This document shows positions 9,579-19,810 of a stretch of 64,000 nt of DNA, piece after piece. Every line of letters begins with the position of its first letter. Position 1 is the stretch's first letter. This stretch comes from Bacteroidota bacterium. Lineage in GTDB: Bacteria > Bacteroidota > Bacteroidia > Chitinophagales > BACL12. The notes under the pieces were generated by a model that was not told where the DNA came from, did not search any database, and saw nothing but the letters and a program-made list of their open reading frames with translations. The position numbers and the translations under genes are program-made. The stretch spans positions 62,001-126,000 of the forward strand of contig JADKEK010000010.1 of assembly GCA_016718035.1 (NCBI GenBank), given 5' to 3'.

Positions 9579-9694
9579 CCACCATTCTTCGGCCTATAAA
9601 AATTTTAACGATTGATTAATATTCTTGGAAATTTCCTTTGTTTTTACCAATTGGATTAAGTAATATTAACTTTTATTAACCAAAAGCACTTATA

Positions 9695-11716
9695 ATGAAA
9701 AAACGAATTTTACTCCCATTGCTGCTGATTTCCTCATCAGTAGCCTTTTCGCAAACCATTATTGGCAATACATCTTACGATGTGCAATCCAATAATGCCG
9801 CCAAACATCGTATTTCAGTTTATGACGATGGCAGTATTTCTGCAGCCTGGACTGGCTCAACAGATTACGCTGTCGGCACTACCAACCCAGATCGCGGTAT
9901 GTTTTTTAATCATTACAACGGTGCTACCTGGGGTGCATTTCCTGCAACTCGAGTAGAATCTACAAAGACTGGTTTTGGCGAAGTGATAACAGTGCTCGAC
10001 CATGAAGTAACCCTGGCTCACGACGGTGCAGCGCTTTCTATACAATTGTATGCAAACTCAAGCATTGGTGGTACAACGTGGTCCGAATTAACAGGTTCTG
10101 ATGATATTACCGGTTTTTGGCCGGCAGCTGTTTGTCCTGAAGGAACAAATGATATTTATGTAGTAAATGCTAACGCTAACCCTCCAACTGAATTACGTTT
10201 TTCGCGCTCTGACGATGGTGGTTTAACATGGTCGGTATTAAATACTACCGTTCCTTTTTTAACTGCGGCCGAAGGTATTCCGGGATTGGGTGTTGGCTTA
10301 ATTGCTGCTGCTGAAACCTATCAAATTGCAGTTTCAGGCACCAACGTATATATTTTATATGGTGTGCCAAACTCAGACTTGGTATTAATTTCTTCGAATG
10401 CAAATGGTGCTGTTGGAACTTGGACCAGCACTGTATTACATAATTTCCCTATCGATAATTACAGTGGCCTCACTCAAACAGATGTAGATGGTGATTTTGT
10501 TACTGATATAGTTGAAACAACTGACGGCAATCACAACATTATTGTTGATGGTGATGGTAATGTGCATGTATATACCGGTTATGTAAATATTTTTAACGAT
10601 GGTTTAGGTGCATTTTGGTCTTATGATTACAGCGCACCAATGGGTGTTTGGCAATGGCATACTGGTATGGCTGAAGCCGAATTGGTGGACTTAACATTAG
10701 ATTGGGATAATACCGATGGTCTTGGTGATCCGGATGCGGGTATAGGTGCTTACCGTTCGCATTACCGTTACCCTGGTATCGTTTCTACACCTGGTGCTTG
10801 TATTGACCCAGCTACAGGTAGAATTTATTTGGCTTATACCATGGCAATTGAATACACCGATTTATTTGGTGACCCAACCAACATTTCTGCTCAATCATTC
10901 CGCGATATTTTTGGTGTATACAGCGATGATATGGGTGCAACCTGGTCAACTCCGGTTAACCTGACTAATACTGCTGAAACAGGAAAAGAAAATTTCTACG
11001 TTTCTGTTTATCCTGAATTTATTGGCGGTAAAGTGCACATGGTATGGCAGGAAGATGTATATCCTGGAACAACCGTTACAGACCTCGACCCGATTGGCGT
11101 AAATAATATCATGTATAATGGCTTTACTGCTGCCGATTTCGGTGATGCTCCCGTTGTATGTAATGATATTACAGGTCCTGGTGGATTATATGCTGATGGT
11201 ATAACATCAAACTCTGCAGTTATGCATTGGGATGCTGTTGCAGAAGCTGATCAATATATTGTTGCTTTCTGGAATGTTGCCGATATGGCTACTGTGGGCA
11301 AACGCCGTCCAAATACCAATATGTATGCAATTCCTGAAGGTAAATTAGCACCTGAAACAACTTATGGTTTCCGTGTTAAAACTGTTTGTTATGATGAAGG
11401 AACAATTTCTCCTTATTCTGACATTGCTTATTTCACAACATTACCTTTAAGAGAAGGTGAAACACGTGAATCGATAAATGTTTTCCCTAATCCTTCAAAT
11501 GGTGTATTTACCATCGAATTAAATGGTTATGAAAATGCTAATGTAAATACCGTTATTATCAATGCTGTTGGTCAGGTTGTGTATGAAAATACCAGCACAC
11601 CTGCTGCTTATAACTTTACATTACCTGTTAATTTAAATGATGTTCCTACCGGAATTTATTATGTTACTTCTTCTTGTAATGGTAAAATAGTTACCAATAC
11701 AATAATGATAGATTAA
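9695..11716 (+). CDS. Secreted sialidase-like/BNR-repeat protein with FN3 and T9SS tail
   Basis: Exported protein of 673 aa. Residues 1-19 form a signal peptide (MKKRILLPLLLISSSVAFSQ). The body carries Asp-box-like turns of the BNR/sialidase type (SDDGGLTWS, SDDMGATWS), suggesting a six-bladed beta-propeller, but no catalytic arginine triad can be assigned, so sialidase activity is not claimed. A fibronectin type III-like domain follows at about residues 490-580 (GITSNSAVMHWDAVAEADQY), then a T9SS type A sorting domain (NVFPNPSNGVFTIEL to the C-terminus). It is a paralogue of the next gene, sharing TSYDVQSNNAAKHRISVYDDG. Confidence 0.8.
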   Translation: MKKRILLPLLLISSSVAFSQTIIGNTSYDVQSNNAAKHRISVYDDGSISAAWTGSTDYAVGTTNPDRGMFFNHYNGATWGAFPATRVESTKTGFGEVITVLDHEVTLAHDGAALSIQLYANSSIGGTTWSELTGSDDITGFWPAAVCPEGTNDIYVVNANANPPTELRFSRSDDGGLTWSVLNTTVPFLTAAEGIPGLGVGLIAAAETYQIAVSGTNVYILYGVPNSDLVLISSNANGAVGTWTSTVLHNFPIDNYSGLTQTDVDGDFVTDIVETTDGNHNIIVDGDGNVHVYTGYVNIFNDGLGAFWSYDYSAPMGVWQWHTGMAEAELVDLTLDWDNTDGLGDPDAGIGAYRSHYRYPGIVSTPGACIDPATGRIYLAYTMAIEYTDLFGDPTNISAQSFRDIFGVYSDDMGATWSTPVNLTNTAETGKENFYVSVYPEFIGGKVHMVWQEDVYPGTTVTDLDPIGVNNIMYNGFTAADFGDAPVVCNDITGPGGLYADGITSNSAVMHWDAVAEADQYIVAFWNVADMATVGKRRPNTNMYAIPEGKLAPETTYGFRVKTVCYDEGTISPYSDIAYFTTLPLREGETRESINVFPNPSNGVFTIELNGYENANVNTVIINAVGQVVYENTSTPAAYNFTLPVNLNDVPTGIYYVTSSCNGKIVTNTIMID

Positions 11717-11726
11717 TTACCAAAAA

Positions 11727-11762
11727 ACAACACCTCTAAATAAATTAGGGGTGTTGTTTTTT
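11727..11762 (+). terminator. Terminator after the first sialidase-like gene
   Basis: ACAACACCTC pairs imperfectly with AGGGGTGTTGT around an AT-rich loop and is followed by TTTTTTA. Confidence 0.82.
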
Positions 11763-11817
11763 AATTACTTCGCTTTTGTTTTTCCCTTCTTGTTTTTTAA
11801 CAGTTAAAAAAATAAGC

Positions 11818-14190
11818 ATGAAAAAAAATTTACTCCTTTTTATTGCCGTAATTTATTCCTTCAATTTATTTGCTCAAACAACCGTAGGTACAACTACTTA
11901 CGATGTGCAAACAAATAATAGTGCTAAACACCGCATTATTGTTTATGACGACGGCACCGTTTCTACTGTTTGGACAGGATCGACAGACTTAACAGGCACT
12001 TTTCTGGATCGTGGTATGTTTTACAATCGGTATGAAGGTGCTTGGGGTGCAGCTCCAACTGCCAGAGCAGAATCTGTAAGAACAGGTTTTGGTGAAATAC
12101 TTAATGTTGAAGACCATGAATTAATTATTTCGCATGATGCAGGAGCAAATAAAATTCAGCTATTTGAAAATGATGCAATTGGTTCAACAACCTGGACCGA
12201 AACTGCAGGCTCTGACGATATACGTGGTATTTGGCCCGTTGCCTATTCTCCTGCATCGTCCAATATCGTGTATGTAGTTTGTGCAGATACACAAATAATT
12301 ACTTCAATGATTTTTTCGCGCTCCGACGATGGTGGTGAATCGTGGAACGTATTAAATTATACACTGCCTTTTTTAACTGAGGCTGACGGTGTTCCTATTA
12401 TTACAAACGCTGCTGAAAATTATCAGGTGGCTGCATACGAAAATCATGTTTACGTTTTATTTGGCATGATTAATTCCGATTTAATCTTATTACATTCTGA
12501 CGATTACGGTAATGATGGCACTTGGGAAAAAACGGATATCATTGATTTCCCTTTTGATAATTATACCGGAACAGTACAAACAGATATCGATGGTGATTTA
12601 TTAACCGATACTGTTAATACTACAGATGGTTCTCACAATATGATAATTGATGATGATGGTACTGTGCATGTATTTTCTCCACTTTATCGCATCTATAGCG
12701 ACGCAGGAGCATTTTCCTGGATCGTAAACTGGAATACAATGGGTATGTGGCATTGGTCCTCTGGTATGCCTGCAGCAGAAATAATTGATATTGAATTAGA
12801 TTGGGTTAATGCAACCTGTGATAATAATCCATATGCAGGAATTGGAGCCAGCACATTTAATTATCGTAGCGCGGCACCAGCAACCAATCCTGCTGCTGCA
12901 ATAGATGCTGCAAGTGGTGTTTTATATTTGTTATACACAATGAAAATTGAATATACCGATGTGTTTGATGATCCAACAAATCTTTCAGCTCAATCGTTTC
13001 ATGATATATTTGGGATGTATTCCAACGATGGTGGTGGTTCGTGGACAGCCCCGGTTAATTTAACGAAAAATGCAGAAGACGGAATTGAAAATTTTTATCT
13101 GAATATTTATGACAGAATGGTAGATGGAAAAATTCATGCTATCTGGCAACAGGATAATGAGCCGGGACATTTTAATGAAGGTGATCCAATATCAACAAAT
13201 AATATGCTGTACCAATCTTGGGATAGCGAAAGCTTTACACCAACTTTGCCAGTTGCCAATTTTACTGCAGCAATTGATATTGAGGAAGTAACTTTTACTA
13301 ATTTATCAGTAGATGCAACAGGTTGTTATACATGGGATTTCGGTGATGGTTCATTCAGCAATGAAATTAATCCGGTGCATATTTATCTCACCGCGGATAA
13401 TTACACAGTTTGTTTAACCGCAGAAAATCCATACGGAACTGATAATTATTGCACAACTATAAATGTAATTTTACCTCCGGATGCAGCATTTAGTTATTCA
13501 GGTGACCCAATAGTAGCATTCACCGACCTTACTTTAAATGACCCTACTTCTTGGAGCTGGGTTTTTGGTGATGGCGGAACGAGTACTTTACAAAACCCTA
13601 CCCACACTTATCTTACTGAAGGTACGTTTACGGTTTGTATGACAGCAACGAATGCACTGGGATTTGAAGTGTATTGTTTGCCTGTTACAATTACAAATAC
13701 AGAAGCGCTTATTCCAGCCGCAGATTTTGATGTAAATTTTGTTGCATTAACAGGTGTATTTACCGATATGTCTACAAATTCACCAAATGCATGGAGCTGG
13801 GATTTTGGAGATGGAGGAACTTCTACAGAACAAAATCCTTCACATACGTTTGCAGTTAGTGGTAATTATACCATTTGTTTAACAGCCACAAACGATTTCG
13901 GAAGCGATGATTCCTGCCGCCAAATAAATACTAATGCGGCACATAATTTCGAAACTATTCAATTAAGTTTGTCGCCAAATCCGGCTAACGATTTTGTGCA
14001 AATTGTTATGGATAATAATACCATTTATGCTGTAGTTGCTTATGATATTACCGGTAGAGCAATTCCATTAACCTACTCGCAACAATCCAATATAATTGTC
14101 GCGGATGTACAATTGTTGCCTGCAGGAAATTACATGTTACAAGTAATTGCTGCTGATAAAACAGGTGTCGGAATTTTGCAGAAACAATAA
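11818..14190 (+). CDS. Secreted sialidase-like protein with three PKD domains and T9SS tail
   Basis: Exported paralogue of the upstream gene. I place the start at 11818, where MKKNLLLFIAVIYSFNLFAQ forms a signal peptide; a 14-codon in-frame extension from 11776 would put non-signal residues in front. The first 470 residues mirror the neighbour (TTTYDVQTNNSAKHRIIVYDDG, Asp-box SDDGGESWN, SNDGGGSWT). Three PKD domains follow, each with the WDFGDG or WVFGDG core (about 520, 600, 675), then a T9SS sorting tail starting LSPNPANDFVQIV. A surface or extracellular adhesion/binding role is likely; no enzyme activity is claimed. Confidence 0.82.
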   Translation: MKKNLLLFIAVIYSFNLFAQTTVGTTTYDVQTNNSAKHRIIVYDDGTVSTVWTGSTDLTGTFLDRGMFYNRYEGAWGAAPTARAESVRTGFGEILNVEDHELIISHDAGANKIQLFENDAIGSTTWTETAGSDDIRGIWPVAYSPASSNIVYVVCADTQIITSMIFSRSDDGGESWNVLNYTLPFLTEADGVPIITNAAENYQVAAYENHVYVLFGMINSDLILLHSDDYGNDGTWEKTDIIDFPFDNYTGTVQTDIDGDLLTDTVNTTDGSHNMIIDDDGTVHVFSPLYRIYSDAGAFSWIVNWNTMGMWHWSSGMPAAEIIDIELDWVNATCDNNPYAGIGASTFNYRSAAPATNPAAAIDAASGVLYLLYTMKIEYTDVFDDPTNLSAQSFHDIFGMYSNDGGGSWTAPVNLTKNAEDGIENFYLNIYDRMVDGKIHAIWQQDNEPGHFNEGDPISTNNMLYQSWDSESFTPTLPVANFTAAIDIEEVTFTNLSVDATGCYTWDFGDGSFSNEINPVHIYLTADNYTVCLTAENPYGTDNYCTTINVILPPDAAFSYSGDPIVAFTDLTLNDPTSWSWVFGDGGTSTLQNPTHTYLTEGTFTVCMTATNALGFEVYCLPVTITNTEALIPAADFDVNFVALTGVFTDMSTNSPNAWSWDFGDGGTSTEQNPSHTFAVSGNYTICLTATNDFGSDDSCRQINTNAAHNFETIQLSLSPNPANDFVQIVMDNNTIYAVVAYDITGRAIPLTYSQQSNIIVADVQLLPAGNYMLQVIAADKTGVGILQKQ

Positions 14191-14211
14191 TCGCATTTTC
14201 ACTCTTTAATC

Positions 14212-14247
14212 AAGAGGTTGTCTTAAAAGGGCAACCTCTTTTTTTTG
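14212..14247 (+). terminator. Terminator after PKD protein gene
   Basis: AAGAGGTTG at 14212-14220 pairs with CAACCTCTT at 14232-14240, followed by a run of T. Confidence 0.9.
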
Positions 14248-14320
14248 GGGTTAGATGGAACATTTGGTATGGTATTTTCACTTTATCGGGATAATTGTAA
14301 TTTTGAGCTAACCTTTAGCT

Positions 14321-15955
14321 ATGAGTAAGATTTTTTCCAGGTATCAATTCCTTTTTGTATTCGCAATGCTACTGCATGGTAAGTTATTGTTTGCACAGGA
14401 ATCCATAATTCGTATCATGTCAGCAGACGATAAGGAGTTGGCTTTAGTGGAGTGTGATGATTATTATGATTATAACAAGGGTTTTGCAGCAGTGAAAGTA
14501 GATTCGTTCTGGGCTTTTTATGATAGTAACGGAAAGCAACAGTTTTATCAACTCAAGATGATTTATGCTGAGAGTTTTGCAGATAATGGCTTGGCATTAA
14601 TACAAACGGAACAAGGGTACGGATTTATTAATACATCCGGCACTACGGTCGTGCCTACAATCTACAGCAGTGCTTATGGTTTTGATTTTTCAAATCTGGC
14701 CTTGGTTGAAAAAGATTATAAATGGGGTGCATTAGGTCCAAAGGGCAACGTAATTATTCCTGTTGAATATGATGGTATACAATCATTAGGGGCCGTTGTT
14801 GCAGTTATTAAAGGAGAGGCTGTCGCATTTTTTTCTAATGAAGGAAAACAATTAACTGGTTTCGACTATACCGGATATGGTCGATCTAATTATGATGTTG
14901 TTGGCATTTTAAGCAACAATGGATGGAGTTTTATTGATAAGCAAGGTAATGTTTCACCGCCACAGTTTTATAATGATTTAGGACAATACTCAGAAGGGTT
15001 AATTGGTATTTTAAGTGGTGATAAAATCGGCTACGTAAATGCAAAAGGCGAATTAAAAATACCGCCTCTGTTTGAATCAGCCGATGAATTTAGTGGCGGA
15101 CTTGCTGCTGTTAAAAAAGATGGATTATGGGGATATATCGATACCACCGGAAAAGTTGTAATTCCATTTATGTATCAATCGGCGTTTAAGTTTTATGATG
15201 GTATTGCATCTGTTACCAAAGGTGATCAGTGGCTGACCATCAATAAAAATAACGAAATTGTTCCCGAAAAAAAACAAGAGGTGATTACGCCAAAAACAGT
15301 TCATATTATTGAGGTGGATGCTAATGAACAGGTGGTGCTGAAATACCCGAAATATAATTTTAAGGTAGAAAAAACCTGGAAGGGTTATAATGGCGATGCA
15401 ACTAACGGGAAAATTTATTTTTTGTCTACAGGTAAATTGCTGGGCGAAGAAATTGTTTTTTCCAAACAACAAATACTGACGGGTATTTTTTATAAAAATA
15501 ATCAAGCAGTTCCCATTAATGCTCCGCAGGGAATTGCGATGGCGGACTTGGTAAAAGTAATTGATGAAGAATGCATAACACAGGAAAAACAACGAGCGGC
15601 AGAAAAGGCCGCGCAAGAACAAGCGAAATTGAATAATAATGCATCTACTACAACCACTAATGCTGTCGATTTACATCAATTATATGTAACCCTATTGGAT
15701 GATTTGCAGGCAATAGATGCACAGTTTGATTATTATCTGGATATCGGTACTGAGTTTGATATGGATGCTACCTCAGCTGAAGAAGCAAAGGCGAATAAAG
15801 AGAAAAAAATTAAACCGTATGTTGATTTGGTAAATGGTGTTGTAACACGAATTGATTACCTGCTTGCCAATGACCCCAATATGACGGAAGAATTAAAGAA
15901 GGAATTACATGATTTCAGAGCAGCCGCTTTGCAAAAACTAAAATGGATTCAATAA
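14321..15955 (+). CDS. Secreted WG-repeat protein
   Basis: A 544-aa protein with a signal peptide (residues 1-25, ending LLFAQ) followed by repeated WG/KWG modules of about 50 residues (WAFYDSNGK, YGFINTSGT, KWGALGPKGN, WSFIDKQGN, IGYVNAKGE, LWGYIDTTGK), each ending in a VIP-type strand. WG repeats occur in many bacterial surface proteins of unknown role. The last ~230 residues are a separate, partly charged region with a coiled-coil-prone stretch (about residues 420-445, rich in Ala, Gln, Lys, Glu). Function unknown. It is transcribed alone. Confidence 0.8.
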   Translation: MSKIFSRYQFLFVFAMLLHGKLLFAQESIIRIMSADDKELALVECDDYYDYNKGFAAVKVDSFWAFYDSNGKQQFYQLKMIYAESFADNGLALIQTEQGYGFINTSGTTVVPTIYSSAYGFDFSNLALVEKDYKWGALGPKGNVIIPVEYDGIQSLGAVVAVIKGEAVAFFSNEGKQLTGFDYTGYGRSNYDVVGILSNNGWSFIDKQGNVSPPQFYNDLGQYSEGLIGILSGDKIGYVNAKGELKIPPLFESADEFSGGLAAVKKDGLWGYIDTTGKVVIPFMYQSAFKFYDGIASVTKGDQWLTINKNNEIVPEKKQEVITPKTVHIIEVDANEQVVLKYPKYNFKVEKTWKGYNGDATNGKIYFLSTGKLLGEEIVFSKQQILTGIFYKNNQAVPINAPQGIAMADLVKVIDEECITQEKQRAAEKAAQEQAKLNNNASTTTTNAVDLHQLYVTLLDDLQAIDAQFDYYLDIGTEFDMDATSAEEAKANKEKKIKPYVDLVNGVVTRIDYLLANDPNMTEELKKELHDFRAAALQKLKWIQ

Positions 15956-16067
15956 ATGTGTGTGATTTTAATTGCTGATAAATAACAATAAGTTACAGGA
16001 TTTAGCGATATAATCTTCAATAAAGGGAGGACTTTCATTTTTATAAAAATTAATATCTTCGTTCAAC

Positions 16068-16583
16068 ATGGAATTCACACTACGTCCCTGGCAGGAAAGC
16101 GATTTAGAAAGTTTAGTGCAACATGCCAATAATTTTAAGGTCGCTAAATTTATGACCGACGGTTTCCCGCATCCTTATACATATGAAAACGGCAGAGCAT
16201 TTATTGCATTTGCATCAAAAGATAAACCCACACATATTTTTGCAATTGTGGTTAATGGAAAAGCGGTTGGTGGAATTGGTATTCATCCGCAAACGGATAT
16301 TATGCAAAAAAATGCAGAGCTGGGATATTGGCTGGGAGAGGTGTATTGGCGACATGGAATTGTTTCAAGAGCGATTGTATTAATGTTGAAATTTGCGTTT
16401 GATACGTATGATATAACACGTGTGTATGCCCGCCCATTCGGGACTAATATTGGTTCTCAAAAAGTATTGGAGAAATTAGGCTTTCAATTAGAAGCGCATA
16501 TTAAAAATAATATTTTCAAAAACGGTCAGTTTGATGACGAACTAATTTATGGTTTCCGAAAAGAGGATTTGCAAAAATTGTAA
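16068..16583 (+). CDS. GNAT-family N-acetyltransferase (RimJ/RimL type)
   Basis: Cytoplasmic acetyl-CoA-dependent acetyltransferase of 171 aa. It opens MEFTLRPWQESDLESLV like RimJ/L proteins, has the beta4-alpha3 acetyl-CoA region around AELGYWLGEVYWRHGIVSRAI, and the VYARPFGTNIGSQKVLEKLGFQ block typical of the family. Acceptor (ribosomal protein N-terminus, antibiotic or small amine) cannot be told. No operon partners; a 380-bp repetitive gap follows. Confidence 0.85.
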   Translation: MEFTLRPWQESDLESLVQHANNFKVAKFMTDGFPHPYTYENGRAFIAFASKDKPTHIFAIVVNGKAVGGIGIHPQTDIMQKNAELGYWLGEVYWRHGIVSRAIVLMLKFAFDTYDITRVYARPFGTNIGSQKVLEKLGFQLEAHIKNNIFKNGQFDDELIYGFRKEDLQKL

Positions 16584-16965
16584 TCGAATAAAAAATTTCG
16601 TTATCTCAGTGCTTACGGCAGTTTATATAATTGAGAATTAAACAGCCGAAACCACAATCCCGATAGCTATCGGGACACAGAGAGAACCCACACAGAGAAC
16701 ACGGAGAAAATCCGTACGATTCCGGTAGCGAACATGAAATAAAATTTGTAGGATGTATTAATTGTTTTTAATTAAAACTCTGAGCCCTTAGTGGGCTGGT
16801 CCCTTTGCATTTCCTCTGTGGTTTCGGCTGTTAAATGACGAAAATTTGAAGGCAAATAAATCGCAAATTATTTGCATTTTTTTGAACAACCGAAATAATG
16901 GAAAACAAAGAATAAACAGTTATTTGATTCTGATTACAATTTCACAAAATTGATGACTAAACAAT
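16584..16965. other. Intergenic stretch, no gene; palindrome and repeat-like text
   Basis: Holds a perfect palindrome CCCGATAGCTATCGGG near 16657-16672 and text of the cacagagaacacggag type that recurs in Bacteroidota intergenic repeats. The phrase tcggctgtt near 16825 mirrors aacagccga near 16641, suggesting an inverted repeat of about 190 bp. No ORF or RNA gene recognised. Confidence 0.5.
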
Positions 16966-19044
16966 TCACCAACCCAACAACTCTTCCATCACCGCTTTTA
17001 CTTTTTCTACGTTAGGTAGCATTGCTTTTTCCAAACCGGAATTTAATGGCACTGCAGGTAAATTTTTTGCACCCAACATTTGAACAGGTGCATCGAGATA
17101 TTTAAATAATTCAGAACCAATTCTTCCTGCCATTGCTTGCGCATACGAATTCATTATTGGTTCTTCAGTGAGTACAAATACTTTATTATGTTTTTTTACA
17201 GATGCTTCAATTGCATCCCAATCGTAAGGATATAATGTACGTAAATCGAGAATTTCAATCTGCCCCGGAAAACTTTTCGAAGCATTTAATGCCCAATGCA
17301 CACCCATACCATATGTCACCACCAACATACTTTCACCACTATCAATTTTCACCGCATCAGCATGCTGAAAAATACGCGCCTTGCCTAATGGAATAATATA
17401 ATCATCTGCAGGCTGAATATTTTTTGCAGCAGCAGTCCCAGGTACTTTACTCCAATACAAACCCTTATGTTCAAACATCACAACAGGATTCGGGTCGTAA
17501 AATGCACCCTTCAATAATCCCTTCATATCCGCAGCATTACTTGGATACACCACCTTTATTCCTTTTATCGCAGTAATTGATGATTCGATAGACCCTGAAT
17601 GATATGGTCCGCCACTGCCATAAGCACCAATCGGAATACGTATCACCGTCTGCACATTCCATTTCCCATTCGTTAAATAATAGGATTTAGACAATTCAGA
17701 AACTAATTGATTAACGCCGGTCCATATATAATCAGCAAATTGAATTTCCACAATAGGTTTAGTACCTGTAGCACTCATCCCAACGGTAGATCCTACCAAA
17801 TACGCCTCTTGAATGGCAGTATTAAATACGCGATGGTCGCCGTGTTTTGCTGCTAAGGTTGCAGCCTCACGAAATACACCACCTAAACGTCTGCCTACGT
17901 CCTGACCATACAACAAAGCTTCAGGATGTTTAGACAAAATTTCATCCATGGCAAACAACGCAGCATCAACCATCATCACTACTTCACCACCTTCCGGTTC
18001 GCGGTTGCCTTGCTCTTCAGTAATCGGAGATGGCGCAAATTCATATAAATCAACAGTAGCAGGATCCGGGTCAGGAGAAGCTACCACCTGAGCGAAATCG
18101 GCTCTGGTTTTCGCATCTGCTTCCATTTCCACTGCCTGCACCTCACTATCGGATATACCGGCGTCACGCAATAACTGACGCAGTTTTGGCAGCGGGTCGC
18201 GACTGCTATGTTCTTTCAAATCTTCTTCGGTGCGATACATTTCCATGCGCACACCGCTCGTATGATGGCCTAATAATGGCACTTTAGCGTGAATAAGCAC
18301 CGGTTTACGGTTGATGCGGACATATCCTATCGCATCGCGCACACATTGCCAGCTTTCCAGAAAATCACTGCCATCTACACGCACACGACGCAAGCCTTTA
18401 AATCCGCCTGCGTATTCATAGGCATCCATGGTTCGGGCTTCTTCTTTGGAAACAGAAATGCCCCATTCATTATCCTGGACTAAATAAATGATTGGTAGTT
18501 GTTTTAAAACAGCAAATTGTAATGCCTCTGCCACTTCACCTTCAGTCATGGCACTATCGCCAATAGAACAAACCACCAGCGGGTTTTGAGAAGCTGTATC
18601 CAATAATCCCTGTTGCTCTAAATATTGTAAACCCTGAGCAACACCGGTTGTAGGAATAGCTTGCATACCTGTTGCTGAGGATTGATGTATCATTTGAGGG
18701 TAATCGCTGCCTTTGTAGCTGGGGTGACAATAATAATTCCTGCCTCCACTAAATGGGTCGTCTCGTTTGGCCATTAACTGCAACATTATTTGGCCCGGGT
18801 CCCAACCCATTCCCATCAAAATAGAATCATCGCGGTAATATAAGCTGGCCCAATCGCTTTTTTTCAACTGCATACCCATAGCCAGTTGAATAGCTTCATG
18901 CCCACGAGAATTGGCATGCACGAAAATACAGGTCTGGCGATTTTCATTAAAAACATCGGCCATTACCTTGCTTGTAAACATCTTGCGATACGCTTCAAGC
19001 AATATCTTTTTGTCGATTAGTTCCAGGGTTTCCTTTTGATTCAT
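16966..19044 (-). CDS. 2-oxoacid dehydrogenase E1, fused alpha-beta subunits
   Basis: Thiamine diphosphate-dependent decarboxylating component of a 2-oxoacid dehydrogenase complex, most like branched-chain 2-oxoisovalerate or related E1 enzymes. In 692 aa it joins the alpha subunit (residues about 1-320, with the ThDP motif GDSAMTEGEVAEALQFA ending in N at QDNEWGISV) to the beta subunit (about 355-692, with GQDVGRRLGGVFREA, IVEIQFADY, PIGAYGSGGPYHS). Bacteroidota commonly encode this fusion. E2 and E3 are not in the window. A TAGCTTTG box at 19055-19062 (minus strand) lies just upstream and would give a very short leader. Confidence 0.88.
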   Translation of the reverse strand: MNQKETLELIDKKILLEAYRKMFTSKVMADVFNENRQTCIFVHANSRGHEAIQLAMGMQLKKSDWASLYYRDDSILMGMGWDPGQIMLQLMAKRDDPFSGGRNYYCHPSYKGSDYPQMIHQSSATGMQAIPTTGVAQGLQYLEQQGLLDTASQNPLVVCSIGDSAMTEGEVAEALQFAVLKQLPIIYLVQDNEWGISVSKEEARTMDAYEYAGGFKGLRRVRVDGSDFLESWQCVRDAIGYVRINRKPVLIHAKVPLLGHHTSGVRMEMYRTEEDLKEHSSRDPLPKLRQLLRDAGISDSEVQAVEMEADAKTRADFAQVVASPDPDPATVDLYEFAPSPITEEQGNREPEGGEVVMMVDAALFAMDEILSKHPEALLYGQDVGRRLGGVFREAATLAAKHGDHRVFNTAIQEAYLVGSTVGMSATGTKPIVEIQFADYIWTGVNQLVSELSKSYYLTNGKWNVQTVIRIPIGAYGSGGPYHSGSIESSITAIKGIKVVYPSNAADMKGLLKGAFYDPNPVVMFEHKGLYWSKVPGTAAAKNIQPADDYIIPLGKARIFQHADAVKIDSGESMLVVTYGMGVHWALNASKSFPGQIEILDLRTLYPYDWDAIEASVKKHNKVFVLTEEPIMNSYAQAMAGRIGSELFKYLDAPVQMLGAKNLPAVPLNSGLEKAMLPNVEKVKAVMEELLGW

Positions 19045-19098
19045 CTTGCGGGTGCAAAGCTATAAACTAATAGTGTGGGTAGAAAGCCGTTTGGTTGC

Positions 19099-19707
19099 TT
19101 ATTTAATGTTTATTTCAAATCTTTTAGTCCCTTCCAAAAATCCGGTCAGCACATCACCAATGGCCACAGGACCAACACCGGCCGGCGTGCCTGTAAATAT
19201 GAGGTCGCCTTGCTGTAAGGTGAAAAATTTCGAGAGGTATGCCACTAACTCCGCTATCGGATAAATCATCATTACCGAATCGCCAATTTGAACATCCGTC
19301 GCATTTTTATGCATATTAAACTTAATGGATTGATTATCAGGCAATTCTGAAATAGGCGTAAACTCCCCAACCACTGCGGAATTGTCAAAAGCTTTGGCAA
19401 TTTCCCAGGGAAGCCCCTTTTTCTTCTGGTTCGCCTGCACGTCGCGGGCTGTGAAGTCGATACCAACAGTAACGGCATCTATATATTTGCCCGCAAACTG
19501 AGGTTCAATATGTTTGCCGTTTTTGCAAACTCGGAATACCAATTCACATTCATAATGGACATCCGACGAAAACTCAGGGATATAAAAGTCTTTACCTTTT
19601 AAAATAGCCGTTGGGGGCTTCATAAAAATAACCGGCGCTTCGGGAATCTCGTTGTTGAGCTCTTTAGCATGTTCGCTGTAGTTGCGACCTACACAAAATA
19701 TTTTCAT
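19099..19707 (-). CDS. Fumarylacetoacetate hydrolase (FAH) family protein
   Basis: A 202-aa protein of the FAH superfamily, metal-dependent C-C bond hydrolases/decarboxylases of acylpyruvate-type substrates. It shows FCVGRNYSEHAKELNNE, the metal ligands in HYECELVFR (E-x-E pattern) and the downstream D of GIDFTARDVQ, then the closing LIFTGTPAGVGPVAIGD motif. Length matches the short acylpyruvase/oxaloacetate-decarboxylase-like subfamily. Exact substrate unknown. A TAACTTTG promoter box is at 19718-19725 on the minus strand, about 12 nt from the start. Confidence 0.87.
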   Translation of the reverse strand: MKIFCVGRNYSEHAKELNNEIPEAPVIFMKPPTAILKGKDFYIPEFSSDVHYECELVFRVCKNGKHIEPQFAGKYIDAVTVGIDFTARDVQANQKKKGLPWEIAKAFDNSAVVGEFTPISELPDNQSIKFNMHKNATDVQIGDSVMMIYPIAELVAYLSKFFTLQQGDLIFTGTPAGVGPVAIGDVLTGFLEGTKRFEINIK

Positions 19708-19810
19708 AATTAGTGTGCAAAGTTACGAAAGGGCATTAAAATTGCAGCGAAATGGGCTCAAATAGCTGTTTTGATTTAATACTGTATCTTTAAATCTGAA
19801 TTAATTCGAT

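Noticed and set aside
9695..14190. Calling the paralogues active sialidases
   Set aside because: Asp-box-like turns are present but no arginine triad or catalytic Tyr/Glu could be placed.
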